Source: Alcanivorax borkumensis SK2 (lineage in GTDB: Bacteria; Pseudomonadota; Gammaproteobacteria; Pseudomonadales; Alcanivoracaceae). From it: a DNA stretch of 64,000 bases. The position numbers and the translations under genes are program-made. Numbering within the stretch: the first letter of the stretch is position 1; each line of letters begins with the position of its first letter. The notes beneath the pieces were generated by a model. The model did not search any database and was not told where the DNA came from. It saw nothing but the letters and a program-made list of their open reading frames with translations. The stretch is taken from positions 2,143,501 through 2,207,500 of the forward strand of contig NC_008260.1 of the NCBI RefSeq assembly GCF_000009365.1, in the 5' to 3' direction. This document shows positions 53,556 through 63,891 of the stretch, piece by piece.

Positions 53556-53720
53556 TTATAAGGCACACCCCTGACAGGCCAACGCAAAGGGAATTGCCGC
53601 CATCGCGCCGACAATAATGAGTAAGCGATCAACTGGAACGGTTAAATCCATGAAAATGGCTAACAGTAACCCGACCCAAAACACTACAATAACGCAGTTA
53701 AGCAAGCCGGAAGCAAACAT
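53556..53720 (-). CDS. Possible small membrane protein
   Basis: A 54-residue frame with two membrane segments (residues about 5-25 and 30-46) that resembles the small DUF1145-like proteins. It lies in the 400-base gap between the DUF938 and rhlB genes. No good ribosome binding site is visible at the ATG at 53720, and a longer frame runs back to 53786. Treat as tentative. Confidence 0.4.
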   Translation of the reverse strand: MFASGLLNCVIVVFWVGLLLAIFMDLTVPVDRLLIIVGAMAAIPFALACQGCAL

Positions 53721-53845
53721 CCTCTGACAGCGCTGGCTATTTTTTCTACAATATGACATTTGGAGCCACCTCCGAAACCTTGCCAAACAGGGCCATAAAG
53801 GTGGCTACACTCGCAAACTCTCTCGCATTCAGACTGAGCGAATAC

Positions 53846-55114
<1,269 letters not shown>

Positions 55115-55116
55115 CC

Positions 55117-55437
55117 ATGGCAACGCGAATCAGCCCTACGCAGGGAAAAGCCCTATTTGATCAAGGTAACACTCTGTTCATCGACATCCGCGACCCGGCA
55201 AGTTTTGCTGCAGGGCACCTGCAAGGTGCCCTGCATTTAAGTCAGGCCAATGTGGATCAGTTTCTAGCCAACACCGCACAGGAACGGGCATTGGTGGTGT
55301 ACTGCTACCATGGTAATAGTAGTCAAAGTACGTCGGACTGGTTGAGTGAGCAGGGTTTCAACAACGTGGTCAGCCTGGATGGGGGCTACGACGTATTCCG
55401 CCAGCAATTTCCGGAGTGCATAGAGGAAATAGCGTAG
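55117..55437 (+). CDS. glpE: Thiosulfate sulfurtransferase (single-domain rhodanese)
   Basis: A 106-residue rhodanese, close to the 108 of Escherichia coli GlpE. The active-site loop is CYHGNSSQ with the catalytic Cys. Conserved IDIRDPASFAAGHLQGALHL. It transfers sulfur from thiosulfate to cyanide or thiols. It starts 2 bases after the rhlB stop with AAAAAGGA upstream, so it is probably co-transcribed with it. Confidence 0.93.
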   Translation: MATRISPTQGKALFDQGNTLFIDIRDPASFAAGHLQGALHLSQANVDQFLANTAQERALVVYCYHGNSSQSTSDWLSEQGFNNVVSLDGGYDVFRQQFPECIEEIA

Positions 55438-55482
55438 TTAAGCTCTTTAGAAACAATGCGTTGCATGCCCATAAAAAACTAA

Positions 55483-55530
55483 AAAGGAAGGCGGATATTA
55501 TTCACTACACTCTCCGCCCTCCTTTACTAC
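55483..55530. terminator. Bidirectional terminator between glpE and ompW
   Basis: AAAGGAAGGCGGA and TCCGCCCTCCTTT pair over 13 bases with one mismatch around a 17-base loop. Short A and T runs flank it. It separates glpE (+) from ompW (-). Confidence 0.75.
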
Positions 55531-55588
55531 TTAATTTCCAACGCGTGGTTGCATCAATTAAACGTATTACATGCAACGCCAACCGCTT

Positions 55589-56272
55589 TTAGAAACGATA
55601 GCCCACACCGACCATATAAACCCAAGGGTCAATTTCCACATCGATTTTGTCCACCCGGACATCGTTCACGTACAGGCGTGCTTCGGTATCAATATCGATA
55701 TTCCAGATGCTGACATTGAAGAGCCAGTTTTCATCAATGATGACATCCGCCCCGACTTCCCAAGCAAACCCGATTGAATTACTCAGCTTAACATCCACAT
55801 CGGCGCCGCCCACCAATGGACTCACCACCGCGTCATCAATGCTGTCATCGAAAAATAACGTGTAGTTCACGCCAGCCCCAAGATAGCCGCGCACAGGACC
55901 TAGCTGAGGAGCATAAAACTGTGCCAGTAACGTAGGCGGCAAATGGCTAGTCTCACCAATCGAAACACCTGAGCCCCCCGTGTCTAAAATGATGTCATGG
56001 GTAAATGGTGTCGCCCCGACCAGCTCAACACCGATGTTATCTGTAACCATATAAGAGAATGTCAGGCCCAGCTGAGTATCGTCATCCACATCCACACCCA
56101 CCCCGCCAACCGCAGGCAATGCGGGGTTGAAGCTATCGCTACTCACATCCGGATCAACCTTAATGCCACCCATTCGCACAATGAAGTCACCTGACTGGTG
56201 TGCCATGGCTGGCGCTGTCACCAACATTGTTGACAGCAGCAATACGTTTTTTCCCGGTCCTCGCAGTTTCAT
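55589..56272 (-). CDS. ompW: OmpW-family outer membrane protein
   Basis: A 227-residue OmpW protein with a signal peptide (cleavage after AMA, about residue 24) and an eight-stranded barrel ending in the outer-membrane signature GVGYRF. The segment FIVRMGGIKVDPD and the internal QLGLTFSYMVTDNIGVELVGATPF are typical. OmpW forms a small channel thought to pass hydrophobic compounds. AAGGGG lies 8 bases before the ATG at 56272. Confidence 0.93.
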   Translation of the reverse strand: MKLRGPGKNVLLLSTMLVTAPAMAHQSGDFIVRMGGIKVDPDVSSDSFNPALPAVGGVGVDVDDDTQLGLTFSYMVTDNIGVELVGATPFTHDIILDTGGSGVSIGETSHLPPTLLAQFYAPQLGPVRGYLGAGVNYTLFFDDSIDDAVVSPLVGGADVDVKLSNSIGFAWEVGADVIIDENWLFNVSIWNIDIDTEARLYVNDVRVDKIDVEIDPWVYMVGVGYRF

Positions 56273-56888
56273 ATTCATCCCCTTTGTTAAAACCAAGCCC
56301 TTTGTGAAATCCACAGTAATGATGGTTTACGATGGAGAGCCCATTGAACGCCACCTCCGACCTCACGACATTGCGCTGCATCAATAAACGACCAGGCTAC
56401 TGATCAGGCTTTAACCAACTATTTCACCATAAATTGCCGGCGCCACTACGCCGTAGTGGCAGACTAACCGCCCCGGTAAAGACGTCTTTCGACGGGCAGG
56501 GGATAGATGTTTAACATTCGACATTAGGGGCAACAGACAAACACTGCATATATCTTGATTAATAAGCCGCTGACACTCTCGGCGCGCCCCCAAAATGCAC
56601 CCTCTTGACCCAGAATCAGGGATAGATTGCGAGCCAGCCTGAAAAACCAAGCATACAATACGTTTTCAGAGGCGACTTTACGGCATTTCAGCTCAGCTCC
56701 TTACCTTTATTAGGTTAGCACTAGCGCCTCGGATAGCAGTCTCACCGGTTACATACAGGCTAGAATGAATACCGCACAATATAGTTACTGCTTCACCTCT
56801 ATTGATAGATAGCAGACCGTTTATCTCCTGAATCCAGACTCGCCGATAACACCATTCTCCAGCATTCGAAAAAACGAGGTTTATCACC
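56273..56888. other. Intergenic region, no clear gene
   Basis: About 600 bases between ompW and a gene of unknown function. It contains a perfect hairpin GCCACTAC / GTAGTGGC with a three-base loop at 56442-56460 with no T tract. Frames present on the minus strand lack ribosome binding sites. I see no RNA gene. Confidence 0.4.
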
Positions 56889-57890
56889 ATGTCCTCCAGC
56901 GAACTGATTAGCGCCCTACGCGATGCTCACAAGGCTCACCTGCTTCAACAATTGCAAGCAACAGAGCACTGGCATGCCTTGATGGTGCAGACCAGCAATC
57001 TCCTTACGGATATCCCGCTCGGCACCCTAGTGGATCAAGACAGCCTGGTTCTGGTGGTCGATCAATGGTTGCAGGAAGCTCTCAGTGCCCGTGGCTTACA
57101 GGATGTCATTAGCGATGTCAGCCACGCGCTCTGGGAAGCCGCCGAACAGGATGACACCACCCTTGGCGAGCTACTTCGCGAAGAACATTTCGAAGCTATC
57201 CTTGAACAAATATTGAAACTGCAAAGCTTACGAGAGAGAGCCATCCATTCCGCCATGAACCACCCTTTAGTCAGCGAAATGGTTAGCGAAATGCTCTATA
57301 CCGGCATCAAGAATTTTTTGCTGGAAGAAAATGCTCTAGCCAAACTGCCTGGCGTTAGCAGCGTAATGAAAATCGGTCGCAAGAGTATGGTCGGCAAAGC
57401 CATGGGAGGCATGGAAGAATCCATCCGCGTGTATCTGCAAAAGAATATTCGCGTCACCCTGAAAACCGGCGAACAATGGTTGAACAAGCAGCTCACCAAC
57501 GAGCGTATTCAACAACTGGCCCGCGACGGCTACCTCCGTGTCTCACCACTTAAACCCGCTGATTACATGTCTATGGTTCCCAAAGGAACCGTAGACGAAG
57601 TAGTCGCCCAAAGCTGCGCCATTACGGATGAAAGCGCCCGCTTGGATTACACTCGCCGCCTCGTCAGTGTAGGCATCCGCGCCGCCGTAGCATCACTCAT
57701 GGACAAGCCCCTGAAAAGTATTCTCGATGACATGCAGATCAGCGAAGAGCGTATCCGTGAGTTCACCACCCCGGCCCTGGCACGTGGCGCCACAGTGCTG
57801 ATTGAGCAAGGAACACTGGAGCCGTTTATCGAGTGGGTTCTGGACGACTTTTATCAGTCAGAAGCGTGTAAAAAGATAATTGACGGTTGA
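56889..57890 (+). CDS. Helical cytoplasmic protein, unknown
   Basis: A 333-residue protein with no signal peptide or membrane segment and a largely helical sequence. I do not recognise it. The segment GVSSVMKIGRKSMVGKAMGG in the middle is Gly/Lys-rich and stands out. The ATG is preceded by GAGG. It is monocistronic and is followed by a strong terminator at 57931. Confidence 0.75.
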   Translation: MSSSELISALRDAHKAHLLQQLQATEHWHALMVQTSNLLTDIPLGTLVDQDSLVLVVDQWLQEALSARGLQDVISDVSHALWEAAEQDDTTLGELLREEHFEAILEQILKLQSLRERAIHSAMNHPLVSEMVSEMLYTGIKNFLLEENALAKLPGVSSVMKIGRKSMVGKAMGGMEESIRVYLQKNIRVTLKTGEQWLNKQLTNERIQQLARDGYLRVSPLKPADYMSMVPKGTVDEVVAQSCAITDESARLDYTRRLVSVGIRAAVASLMDKPLKSILDDMQISEERIREFTTPALARGATVLIEQGTLEPFIEWVLDDFYQSEACKKIIDG

Positions 57891-57930
57891 ACGCGTCGCA
57901 AAGCGGGATTGTTTTCATCTGCAGCACAAG

Positions 57931-57967
57931 AGGCCGCGCCTAAAGCTTAGGCGCGGCCTGTTTGTTT
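57931..57967. terminator. Strong bidirectional terminator
   Basis: A perfect 13-base-pair hairpin (AGGCCGCGCCTAA, loop AGC, TTAGGCGCGGCCT) followed by GTTTGTTT. It lies between the unknown helical gene (+) and phoH (-). Confidence 0.88.
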
Positions 57968-58026
57968 CTGAAGGGGCACAACACAACCGCGGAGGTTTTT
58001 AGCTATTCACTATCCACCGCCAACGA

Positions 58027-59493
58027 TTACAAAAACGATTCTGCATATTCTGCCAACAGCGACCGCGGCACCCCGTTCAATTGCACCGACCCCCCATGCA
58101 CGAAACGTTTAAAACGCTCAGTCATGTAAGTTAGCCCTGAGCTGGTGGGCGACAGGTAGGGCGTATCGATCTGCGCCAGATTGCCCAAACACACCACCTT
58201 CGAGCCCTCCCCCGCCCGGGTAATGATCGCTTTCATCTGATGAGGAGTCAGGTTCTGGCTTTCATCGATCAAGATCAGCGATTTCTGGAAACTTCGCCCA
58301 CGAATATAATTCATCGCCTTAAACTGAATATTGGCGCGTTCCTTCACATACTGAATGCTGCCGGAAGGATTTTCATCGTTAAGATGCAGTGCCTCAATAT
58401 TGTCATTGATAGCGCCCAGCCAAGGGTCCATTTTTTCCTCTTCCGTACCAGGAAGAAAACCTTGATCTTCCGCTAGCGGTGGAGTGGAACGGGTTGCAAT
58501 AATTTTGTTGAAGCTTTTTTGCTCCACGGTCATTTCAATGGCTGCCGCCAGTGCCAGAATAGTTTTACCGGAGCCTGCCGCCCCGGTGAGCGTGACAATA
58601 TGCACATCCGGATCCAGCAGCATTTGCAAGGCGATGGCCTGCTGAATGTTCATCGGCTTCAGGCCCCAGGCTTCTTGCTCCATCAGGCTATCCGCCTTGT
58701 AATGACAAAGCGTCACCACGCCATTTTCCACCGTCATCACCCGGCCGACAAAACCCTGTTCGTCGATGATGTACTGATTGGGGTACACCTCTTCGCCAAG
58801 AATTTCACTAACCAGTAAGCCATGCGACAAATGATGAAGGGTATCAATGCCCACCTGTTCGGTTTCCACCTCGGTAACCTGATCCCAAAATGAACCGGGC
58901 ACTTCGAAATAGCCTCGCGTCAGTTGCTTAATGTCCGACACCAGTTGATCGTTGTGATAATCCTCTGACTCGATACCGCAGGCACGCGCTTTGAGGCGCA
59001 TGTTGATGTCCTTGGTCACCAGAATATAGCGTCGGTCTGGAAACTGACTCTTCATGGCCACCACGTCATTGATGATGCGGTTGTCATTCAGATCATTGGT
59101 GAGCGGCGCGGTGACTTTGTTCCGCTCGGCCATCAAAACCGTCAATGTGCCTTGAGGCTCATTCTCGCCACCACGGGGTATGGGAATCCCTTCTTCCACT
59201 TGCTCGGGGCTAGCGCTGCCCAGCACCTTGTCGATCTGCCGAATGGCGGCACGACAATCCGCTGCCGTATGTGATTTTCCACTCTTTAGCTTATCCAGTT
59301 CCTCCAGCACCGTCATAGGAATCACCACCCGATGTTCCTCGAAATTGAGTAACGAGTTAGGGTCGTGAATCAATACATTGGTATCAATGACGTAGGTTTT
59401 TTTCTGGTCTTCTTCGAAGGTAGAACTGTCGTTCTGGCTAGCGCTTGCGTGGTTAACGGAAAGGGTGTGGAGTCTGGCCGCGCGCTCTTCCAT
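58027..59493 (-). CDS. PhoH-family ATPase with N-terminal PIN domain
   Basis: A 488-residue PIN-PhoH (PhoH2-type) protein. The PIN domain (about 30-180) starts YVIDTNVLIHDP and includes the acidic residues of an RNase site. The PhoH ATPase (about 255-485) has Walker A GAAGSGKTILALAAA and Walker B LILIDESQNLTP. PhoH2 proteins of this layout are RNA helicases with RNase activity. Single gene; the ATG has no strong ribosome binding site. Confidence 0.93.
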   Translation of the reverse strand: MEERAARLHTLSVNHASASQNDSSTFEEDQKKTYVIDTNVLIHDPNSLLNFEEHRVVIPMTVLEELDKLKSGKSHTAADCRAAIRQIDKVLGSASPEQVEEGIPIPRGGENEPQGTLTVLMAERNKVTAPLTNDLNDNRIINDVVAMKSQFPDRRYILVTKDINMRLKARACGIESEDYHNDQLVSDIKQLTRGYFEVPGSFWDQVTEVETEQVGIDTLHHLSHGLLVSEILGEEVYPNQYIIDEQGFVGRVMTVENGVVTLCHYKADSLMEQEAWGLKPMNIQQAIALQMLLDPDVHIVTLTGAAGSGKTILALAAAIEMTVEQKSFNKIIATRSTPPLAEDQGFLPGTEEEKMDPWLGAINDNIEALHLNDENPSGSIQYVKERANIQFKAMNYIRGRSFQKSLILIDESQNLTPHQMKAIITRAGEGSKVVCLGNLAQIDTPYLSPTSSGLTYMTERFKRFVHGGSVQLNGVPRSLLAEYAESFL

Positions 59494-59857
59494 GCGTATC
59501 CCCTGTGCTTCGATGGGGCGACATTTAGCGTGGACGTCAATTTCAAGAAGCGAGAGTGACGCCTGCGCCTGCCGCCGTGGTTTAAGCCAATTGGCGGTTC
59601 AGTTGCATTAAGCTGTTTCAGCTTTTGATCGCGATCACTCCCACAAAGGCGGGAATAGAATTACCATAACTCAGCTTTTCACAAACGATCAAGGGTCCTT
59701 TGCTCAATCTTTTTCACCTCCTTGCCTTCGTAGCGAATAACAACCCTTGGGCATTTGTCATCAGCCCCATACCCAGCCAAGTATTTTTCCGTGATTTAAA
59801 CGCACCTGGCCGGATACAATCCAAGCTTGCACAACCAACGACATGACGGGAGATTTC
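59494..59857. other. Intergenic region between phoH and a methyltransferase gene
   Basis: About 360 bases between divergent genes. It must hold both promoters. I see no clear operator, RNA or repeat. Confidence 0.4.
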
Positions 59858-60319
59858 ATGCCACTTAAACACCCCAAAATAATGATGCCCCCCCCGGCGC
59901 TGTTTCTCGGTGGCCTGCTAATGGGATACGGGCTGGACCGTGCCCTGAACCTCCCTGCCGTGCATTTTCTTGGCCAGCAGTGGGTCATCCTGGTACTGGC
60001 ACTGATTGGTATCAGTCTTGTTCTCGCTGCCGTAATACAACTGCGGCACGCTCATACCACCCTGATGCCACACCGAGCCGCTAAGACGCTGCTGACCCAA
60101 GGCGTGTTCGCACTCAGTCGTAATCCGATTTATCTGGGCTTTGCCTGTCTTCACCTGGCCATGGCGCTGGCTCAACACAGCACCGGCATGCTGATAATGT
60201 GGGCGCCTGTCATCTGGGTTATCCAGCAGCATGTGATTGCGGCGGAAGAAGCGTTCCATGCCCAACAGTTTGGTGAGCAGTGGCAGGCATATCGCCATAA
60301 AGTGCGGCGCTGGCTGTAA
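59858..60319 (+). CDS. Isoprenylcysteine carboxyl methyltransferase-like membrane protein
   Basis: A 153-residue membrane protein of the ICMT/PEMT fold. It has four membrane helices and the SAM-binding signature LLTQGVFALSRNPIYLGF, then a C-terminal EEAFHAQQFGEQWQAYRHKVRRWL typical of the family. The methyl acceptor is unknown, probably a lipid or small molecule. GGGAG precedes the ATG at 59858; an ATG five codons earlier is in frame. The 3' end overlaps the convergent gene by 101 bases. Confidence 0.88.
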   Translation: MPLKHPKIMMPPPALFLGGLLMGYGLDRALNLPAVHFLGQQWVILVLALIGISLVLAAVIQLRHAHTTLMPHRAAKTLLTQGVFALSRNPIYLGFACLHLAMALAQHSTGMLIMWAPVIWVIQQHVIAAEEAFHAQQFGEQWQAYRHKVRRWL

Positions 60320-60947
60320 ATGCCGCATCTCCCCCATCGAGCATGGCGGCTCCTGGAGTCTCAGATTTAATCCATTCCACCGGCCCCAACTTGCCATGCT
60401 GTAAACGCATGTGACGGGACCCGAAATGGCCGGGCACCAAAGTGCTGGGCCGGGTGTCCAGAGGCAACCAACCAAGGCGACGGTAAAGCTCTGCCACCAG
60501 CTCGGAACAAAACCAACCCCGCTGATCTGAACGCCGGGTATAGCCGGTGAGCACATCCAGCGCATTGCAAAACACATAGTTTTTGTAAGGGCGATGTAGA
60601 AGTCGGCGAGCCATACGGACCACCATTCGTTGCTGACGTTCCGTCAGGTCTGGGCCATGCCGGCGGCGCACCGCCACCGCTCCCGAGTAATCCTGGATTT
60701 TCCTGTGCAATGGCACCAGAGCCACCCCGGCGACTGGGTAGCCAAGGGTAACGTCTGGGCATTCACTGAGCGTAGTGGACTCCAATACCAACGGCTCTGG
60801 CTGGCCCGGCAGATGAAGCACCATGCCAATATGGCTCCAGGGACTGCGCGTAAAAACCCGAATCACATCACTGGTAAAGCCCCGGCCGGAAAAAAGCAGC
60901 AAATCCCCCGTACGGAGGGCAAAAGAAAAATCCAGAGATGGTGTCAT
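60219..60947 (-). CDS. YiiX/YebB-like permuted papain-fold peptidase or amidase
   Basis: A 242-residue protein of the DUF830/YiiX (permuted NlpC/P60-like) family. The catalytic His is in SPWSHIGMVL (about residue 39) and the Cys in RGWFCSELVAELY (about 147). The opening LRTGDLLLFSGRGFTSDVIRVF is typical. The last 35 residues or so are Ala/Gly/His-rich and lie opposite the 3' end of the methyltransferase gene. Substrate unknown. Confidence 0.85.
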   Translation of the reverse strand: MTPSLDFSFALRTGDLLLFSGRGFTSDVIRVFTRSPWSHIGMVLHLPGQPEPLVLESTTLSECPDVTLGYPVAGVALVPLHRKIQDYSGAVAVRRRHGPDLTERQQRMVVRMARRLLHRPYKNYVFCNALDVLTGYTRRSDQRGWFCSELVAELYRRLGWLPLDTRPSTLVPGHFGSRHMRLQHGKLGPVEWIKSETPGAAMLDGGDAAFTASAALYGDMPATAHQTVGHGTLLPPQSHAAG

Positions 60948-61226
60948 TACAGACGCTCCCGGTTTTCTGGCTACCGTGAACGAGAAATTAAACAGATCAA
61001 ATGACAGCCTTCTGACAGTGGCATCACGGTTTGGTGAAAGGGAGAAAAGAACCTCAAGCTTCCAGCTACAACACGGCTCACTTCTGTGTGGAGGCAGATA
61101 ACGGAATTCCCCCGCGATTTATCGGGTCAGCGCCAAGCACACACGGGTGGGGCTTGCATCGTCACATATCTGTTATCTCCAACCTCTATTCTCAGCAACA
61201 CCTTGTGCCTCTCTCTTACCCCTCCT

Positions 61227-62273
61227 ATGGAAGACAAGCTCTACTTATTGCAACGCCACCTACCAGAGCTGCTGGAACTCAATGCATTAATACGCCACGG
61301 AGAGCGGCACCTTCGCGTCACCACAGTACACCACGTACCCATAGGCGAATTGTCCTTGCCGATACAGGTAATTGAACTAGGCAGCCGTTCGCCCAATGCG
61401 CCGGTAGTAGGGTTCTTTGGTGGCGTCCATGGAGTAGAAAGAATTGGCAGCCAGGTACTGCTGTCCTGGCTGCACAGCCTGATTCATCGCCTGCAATGGG
61501 ATGACCAGCTACATCGCCGCCTAGAAAAAGTACGTTTGGTATTCATGCCGATGATTAATCCCGGCGGTATCTGGCGACGCACCCGCAGCAACCCCAACGG
61601 GGTAGATCTGATGCGCAACGCTCCAGTAGACGCCATGGGAAGGGTCCCTTTTTTAGTGGGCGGCCATCGCATCAGCCGCCATTTACCTTGGTATAGGGGA
61701 AAAGCCGGCGCTCCCATGGAGCTTGAGGCCCAGGCAGTCATCCGCACGGTACGCGAGAAACTGTTTTCCTCGCCGTTCTCCATGAGCCTGGATTGTCACA
61801 GCGGCTTTGGCCGCCGAGATCGAGTGTGGTGCTGTTACGCACGAAGCCACCGACCGATTCCACACATTGCTGAGGTCTACAAACTAAAGCAGGTCTTTGA
61901 ACAAACTTACCCGAACCATCACCCCTACCTCATCGAGCCGCAGTCAATTAACTACACCACCCACGGAGACCTGTGGGATTACCTTTACGACGACGCTCAG
62001 GAACAGCAGCCGGACCGCACCTTCCTGCCATTCACACTAGAAATGGGCTCGTGGCTCTGGGTGCGTAAAAACCCACGCCAAATGCTGGATTTTTTCGGTT
62101 ACTTCAATCCAATGATCAGCCATCGCCACCACCGGGTTCTACGCCAACACCTACCATTGTTCGAGTTCCTCACCGCTATGGCCAGTAATGCCGGCAATTG
62201 GCTGCCCTCTGCCAGTGAACGTAACCTCCTCACCCAAAAAGCCATTCAACACTGGTTTTTGGAAAACCACTGA
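61227..62273 (+). CDS. M14-like zinc peptidase (DUF2817 type)
   Basis: A 348-residue protein with the zinc-carboxypeptidase motifs: HXXE in GGVHGVERIG, a third zinc His in SLDCHSGFG and a catalytic Glu in TLEMGSWLW. No signal peptide. The ATG at 61227 gives a plausible N-terminus (MEDKLYLLQRHLPELLEL); its ribosome binding site is weak, and the frame is open 140 bases further upstream. Substrate unknown. Confidence 0.85.
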   Translation: MEDKLYLLQRHLPELLELNALIRHGERHLRVTTVHHVPIGELSLPIQVIELGSRSPNAPVVGFFGGVHGVERIGSQVLLSWLHSLIHRLQWDDQLHRRLEKVRLVFMPMINPGGIWRRTRSNPNGVDLMRNAPVDAMGRVPFLVGGHRISRHLPWYRGKAGAPMELEAQAVIRTVREKLFSSPFSMSLDCHSGFGRRDRVWCCYARSHRPIPHIAEVYKLKQVFEQTYPNHHPYLIEPQSINYTTHGDLWDYLYDDAQEQQPDRTFLPFTLEMGSWLWVRKNPRQMLDFFGYFNPMISHRHHRVLRQHLPLFEFLTAMASNAGNWLPSASERNLLTQKAIQHWFLENH

Positions 62274-62378
62274 TTCCACCCGGAACTGGCCCTGCAATTG
62301 CATCGCCTTGTGCACAAGGTTGGGTCACGACGCGCTCTGCCTTACACTTGCCCTAACTCGACTTTCAGGAAACCAGGT

Positions 62379-62861
62379 ATGAAACCTCTGCTTGTTCCGG
62401 CTATTGCTCTGCTTTTCACTGGGTGCCAGCACTTCAGTAGCTACCAACAACCCTACGGTGATAACACCGCCGAGATCACCTTTACCAGCAACGATACAGC
62501 AGCGCAGCCTGTTATCTGTGTCCCTGGCGAGGGATTCCAATCCACCGAGTTTTCCATTTCTCAACGGCCCATTGGCGGCGACAGCCTGAATGAGCTAATG
62601 GAGGCCATGAAAAAGAGCCCAGAAGTAACGACTAGCTTGGAAGCCTCTAAGCAAGCTCGGATTGGCATTCTCTACAACAAAAAAAGCACCAACAGCACCA
62701 CGCGGGACCGCTGTCGAGTCGCTCTGCAATTCGAAGCGCTGGCGGGCGAACACTATCAGGCAAAATTTAGTTTCAGTCAGGGGCAATGCGGCCTATCACT
62801 AACCGATAGTCGTGGTCGCTCCGCGGACGCCGTACACGTCGACTGGGAATGCCCGTCATAA
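62379..62861 (+). CDS. Small lipoprotein, unknown
   Basis: A 160-residue protein with a lipobox (LLFTGC) after a short signal peptide, so the mature N-terminal Cys is at residue 17. Three more cysteines (ICVPG, DRCRV, QCGLS) and one near the end may form disulfides. I do not recognise the family. ATG at 62379 is chosen for the signal peptide; the longer frame has no support. Confidence 0.75.
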   Translation: MKPLLVPAIALLFTGCQHFSSYQQPYGDNTAEITFTSNDTAAQPVICVPGEGFQSTEFSISQRPIGGDSLNELMEAMKKSPEVTTSLEASKQARIGILYNKKSTNSTTRDRCRVALQFEALAGEHYQAKFSFSQGQCGLSLTDSRGRSADAVHVDWECPS

Positions 62862-63075
62862 ACACCCCAACTTGGTGCGCCGCACCATTGCGGTGCACCC
62901 TCTTCCTTGTTACTGGTACCCCACACCGCTCACCTCGCCCTAATTATACTCAAGCCACTGTTATATAAAGAAAAAACAAAACTGGCACGCTCTCTGCATT
63001 CTCTCTTTCGAGCCTGATAGGCGGTGCGCCACCCGCGCACATTTGAACAAATTAGACTTGTTAAGAGGGTTGCAC

Positions 63076-63789
63076 ATGAAAAACGTACTTGGTCTGAAGA
63101 AAACGCTCATTGCTTCCACTATTGCGGCAGCAAGCGTGGTGGCTCCGTCTATGGCAGCTGCAGAAATCAGTGGTAGTTTGGGGATTGCCAGCATGTACCT
63201 GTGGCGTGGTCAGGATGTGTCTGCCGGTACGGCTAACGTTTCCGGCAGCCTAGACTTCACCACCGACGCAGGCTTTTATGCAGGCACTTGGATTTCTTCT
63301 GCTGGTACAGCCGTAGCAGGGGGCACCACTTCTACTGAAACCGATTTCTACGTAGGTTTCGGTGGTGAAGCAGGCGGCCTTAGCTATGACCTGTCCTACA
63401 TCACCTACGTTTACCCGGAATTCGATGTGGGCGCCGGGGAGCTGGGCGAAATTATTCTCGGCCTGGGTATGGGGGGCTTCAGTGCGACCCTATACAGCTA
63501 TGCTGGCTGGGAGAAGAATATTTCTGATGGGGGTGATGGCTCTACCGATATGAGCTTTGGTGATGACAACTACGTTACCTTGGGCTACGACTACGAAGAT
63601 TTTGGTATCTTAGTGGGCACCTGGATGTATGAAGCTGACGACAGTGACTACACCCACGTGGACTTGAGCTACTCTCCCATCGAAAACTTGACCTTTACCG
63701 TCTCCAAGGTTGTAGATAGCGATAAATTCTCCCCCGTTTCCGATGATCAAGACCCTCTGTTCGTCGTCGGCTACAGCTTCCCGCTATAA
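63076..63789 (+). CDS. TorF-type putative porin (TIGR02001 family)
   Basis: A 237-residue outer-membrane protein with a signal peptide (cleavage after AAA, about residue 27). It has the family motif ISGSLGIASMYLWRGQDVS at the start of the barrel, acidic Gly-rich turns, and the terminal strand DPLFVVGYSFPL with a hydrophobic end. Such proteins are found in many marine gammaproteobacteria, and their solute is unknown. AGAGGG lies 8 bases before the ATG at 63076. Confidence 0.88.
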   Translation: MKNVLGLKKTLIASTIAAASVVAPSMAAAEISGSLGIASMYLWRGQDVSAGTANVSGSLDFTTDAGFYAGTWISSAGTAVAGGTTSTETDFYVGFGGEAGGLSYDLSYITYVYPEFDVGAGELGEIILGLGMGGFSATLYSYAGWEKNISDGGDGSTDMSFGDDNYVTLGYDYEDFGILVGTWMYEADDSDYTHVDLSYSPIENLTFTVSKVVDSDKFSPVSDDQDPLFVVGYSFPL

Positions 63790-63804
63790 ACGACAACGCT
63801 ATTT

Positions 63805-63830
63805 GAGCGACTCCGGTCGCTCACGATTTT
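63805..63830 (+). terminator. Rho-independent terminator of the porin gene
   Basis: A perfect 7-base-pair stem (GAGCGAC, loop TCCG, GTCGCTC) followed shortly by TTTT, 15 bases after the stop. Confidence 0.75.
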
Positions 63831-63831
63831 A

Positions 63832-63891
63832 CGCCGCGGGGCTCCTCCCTAGGTCCTCGCAAACACGCAAGCAACCCTGCGGCGTTTTTTT
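63832..63891 (+). terminator. Second hairpin terminator
   Basis: CGCCGCGGGG and CCCTGCGGCG pair around a long loop and are followed by seven T. It backs up the first terminator. The last 100 bases of the window show no gene. Confidence 0.65.
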
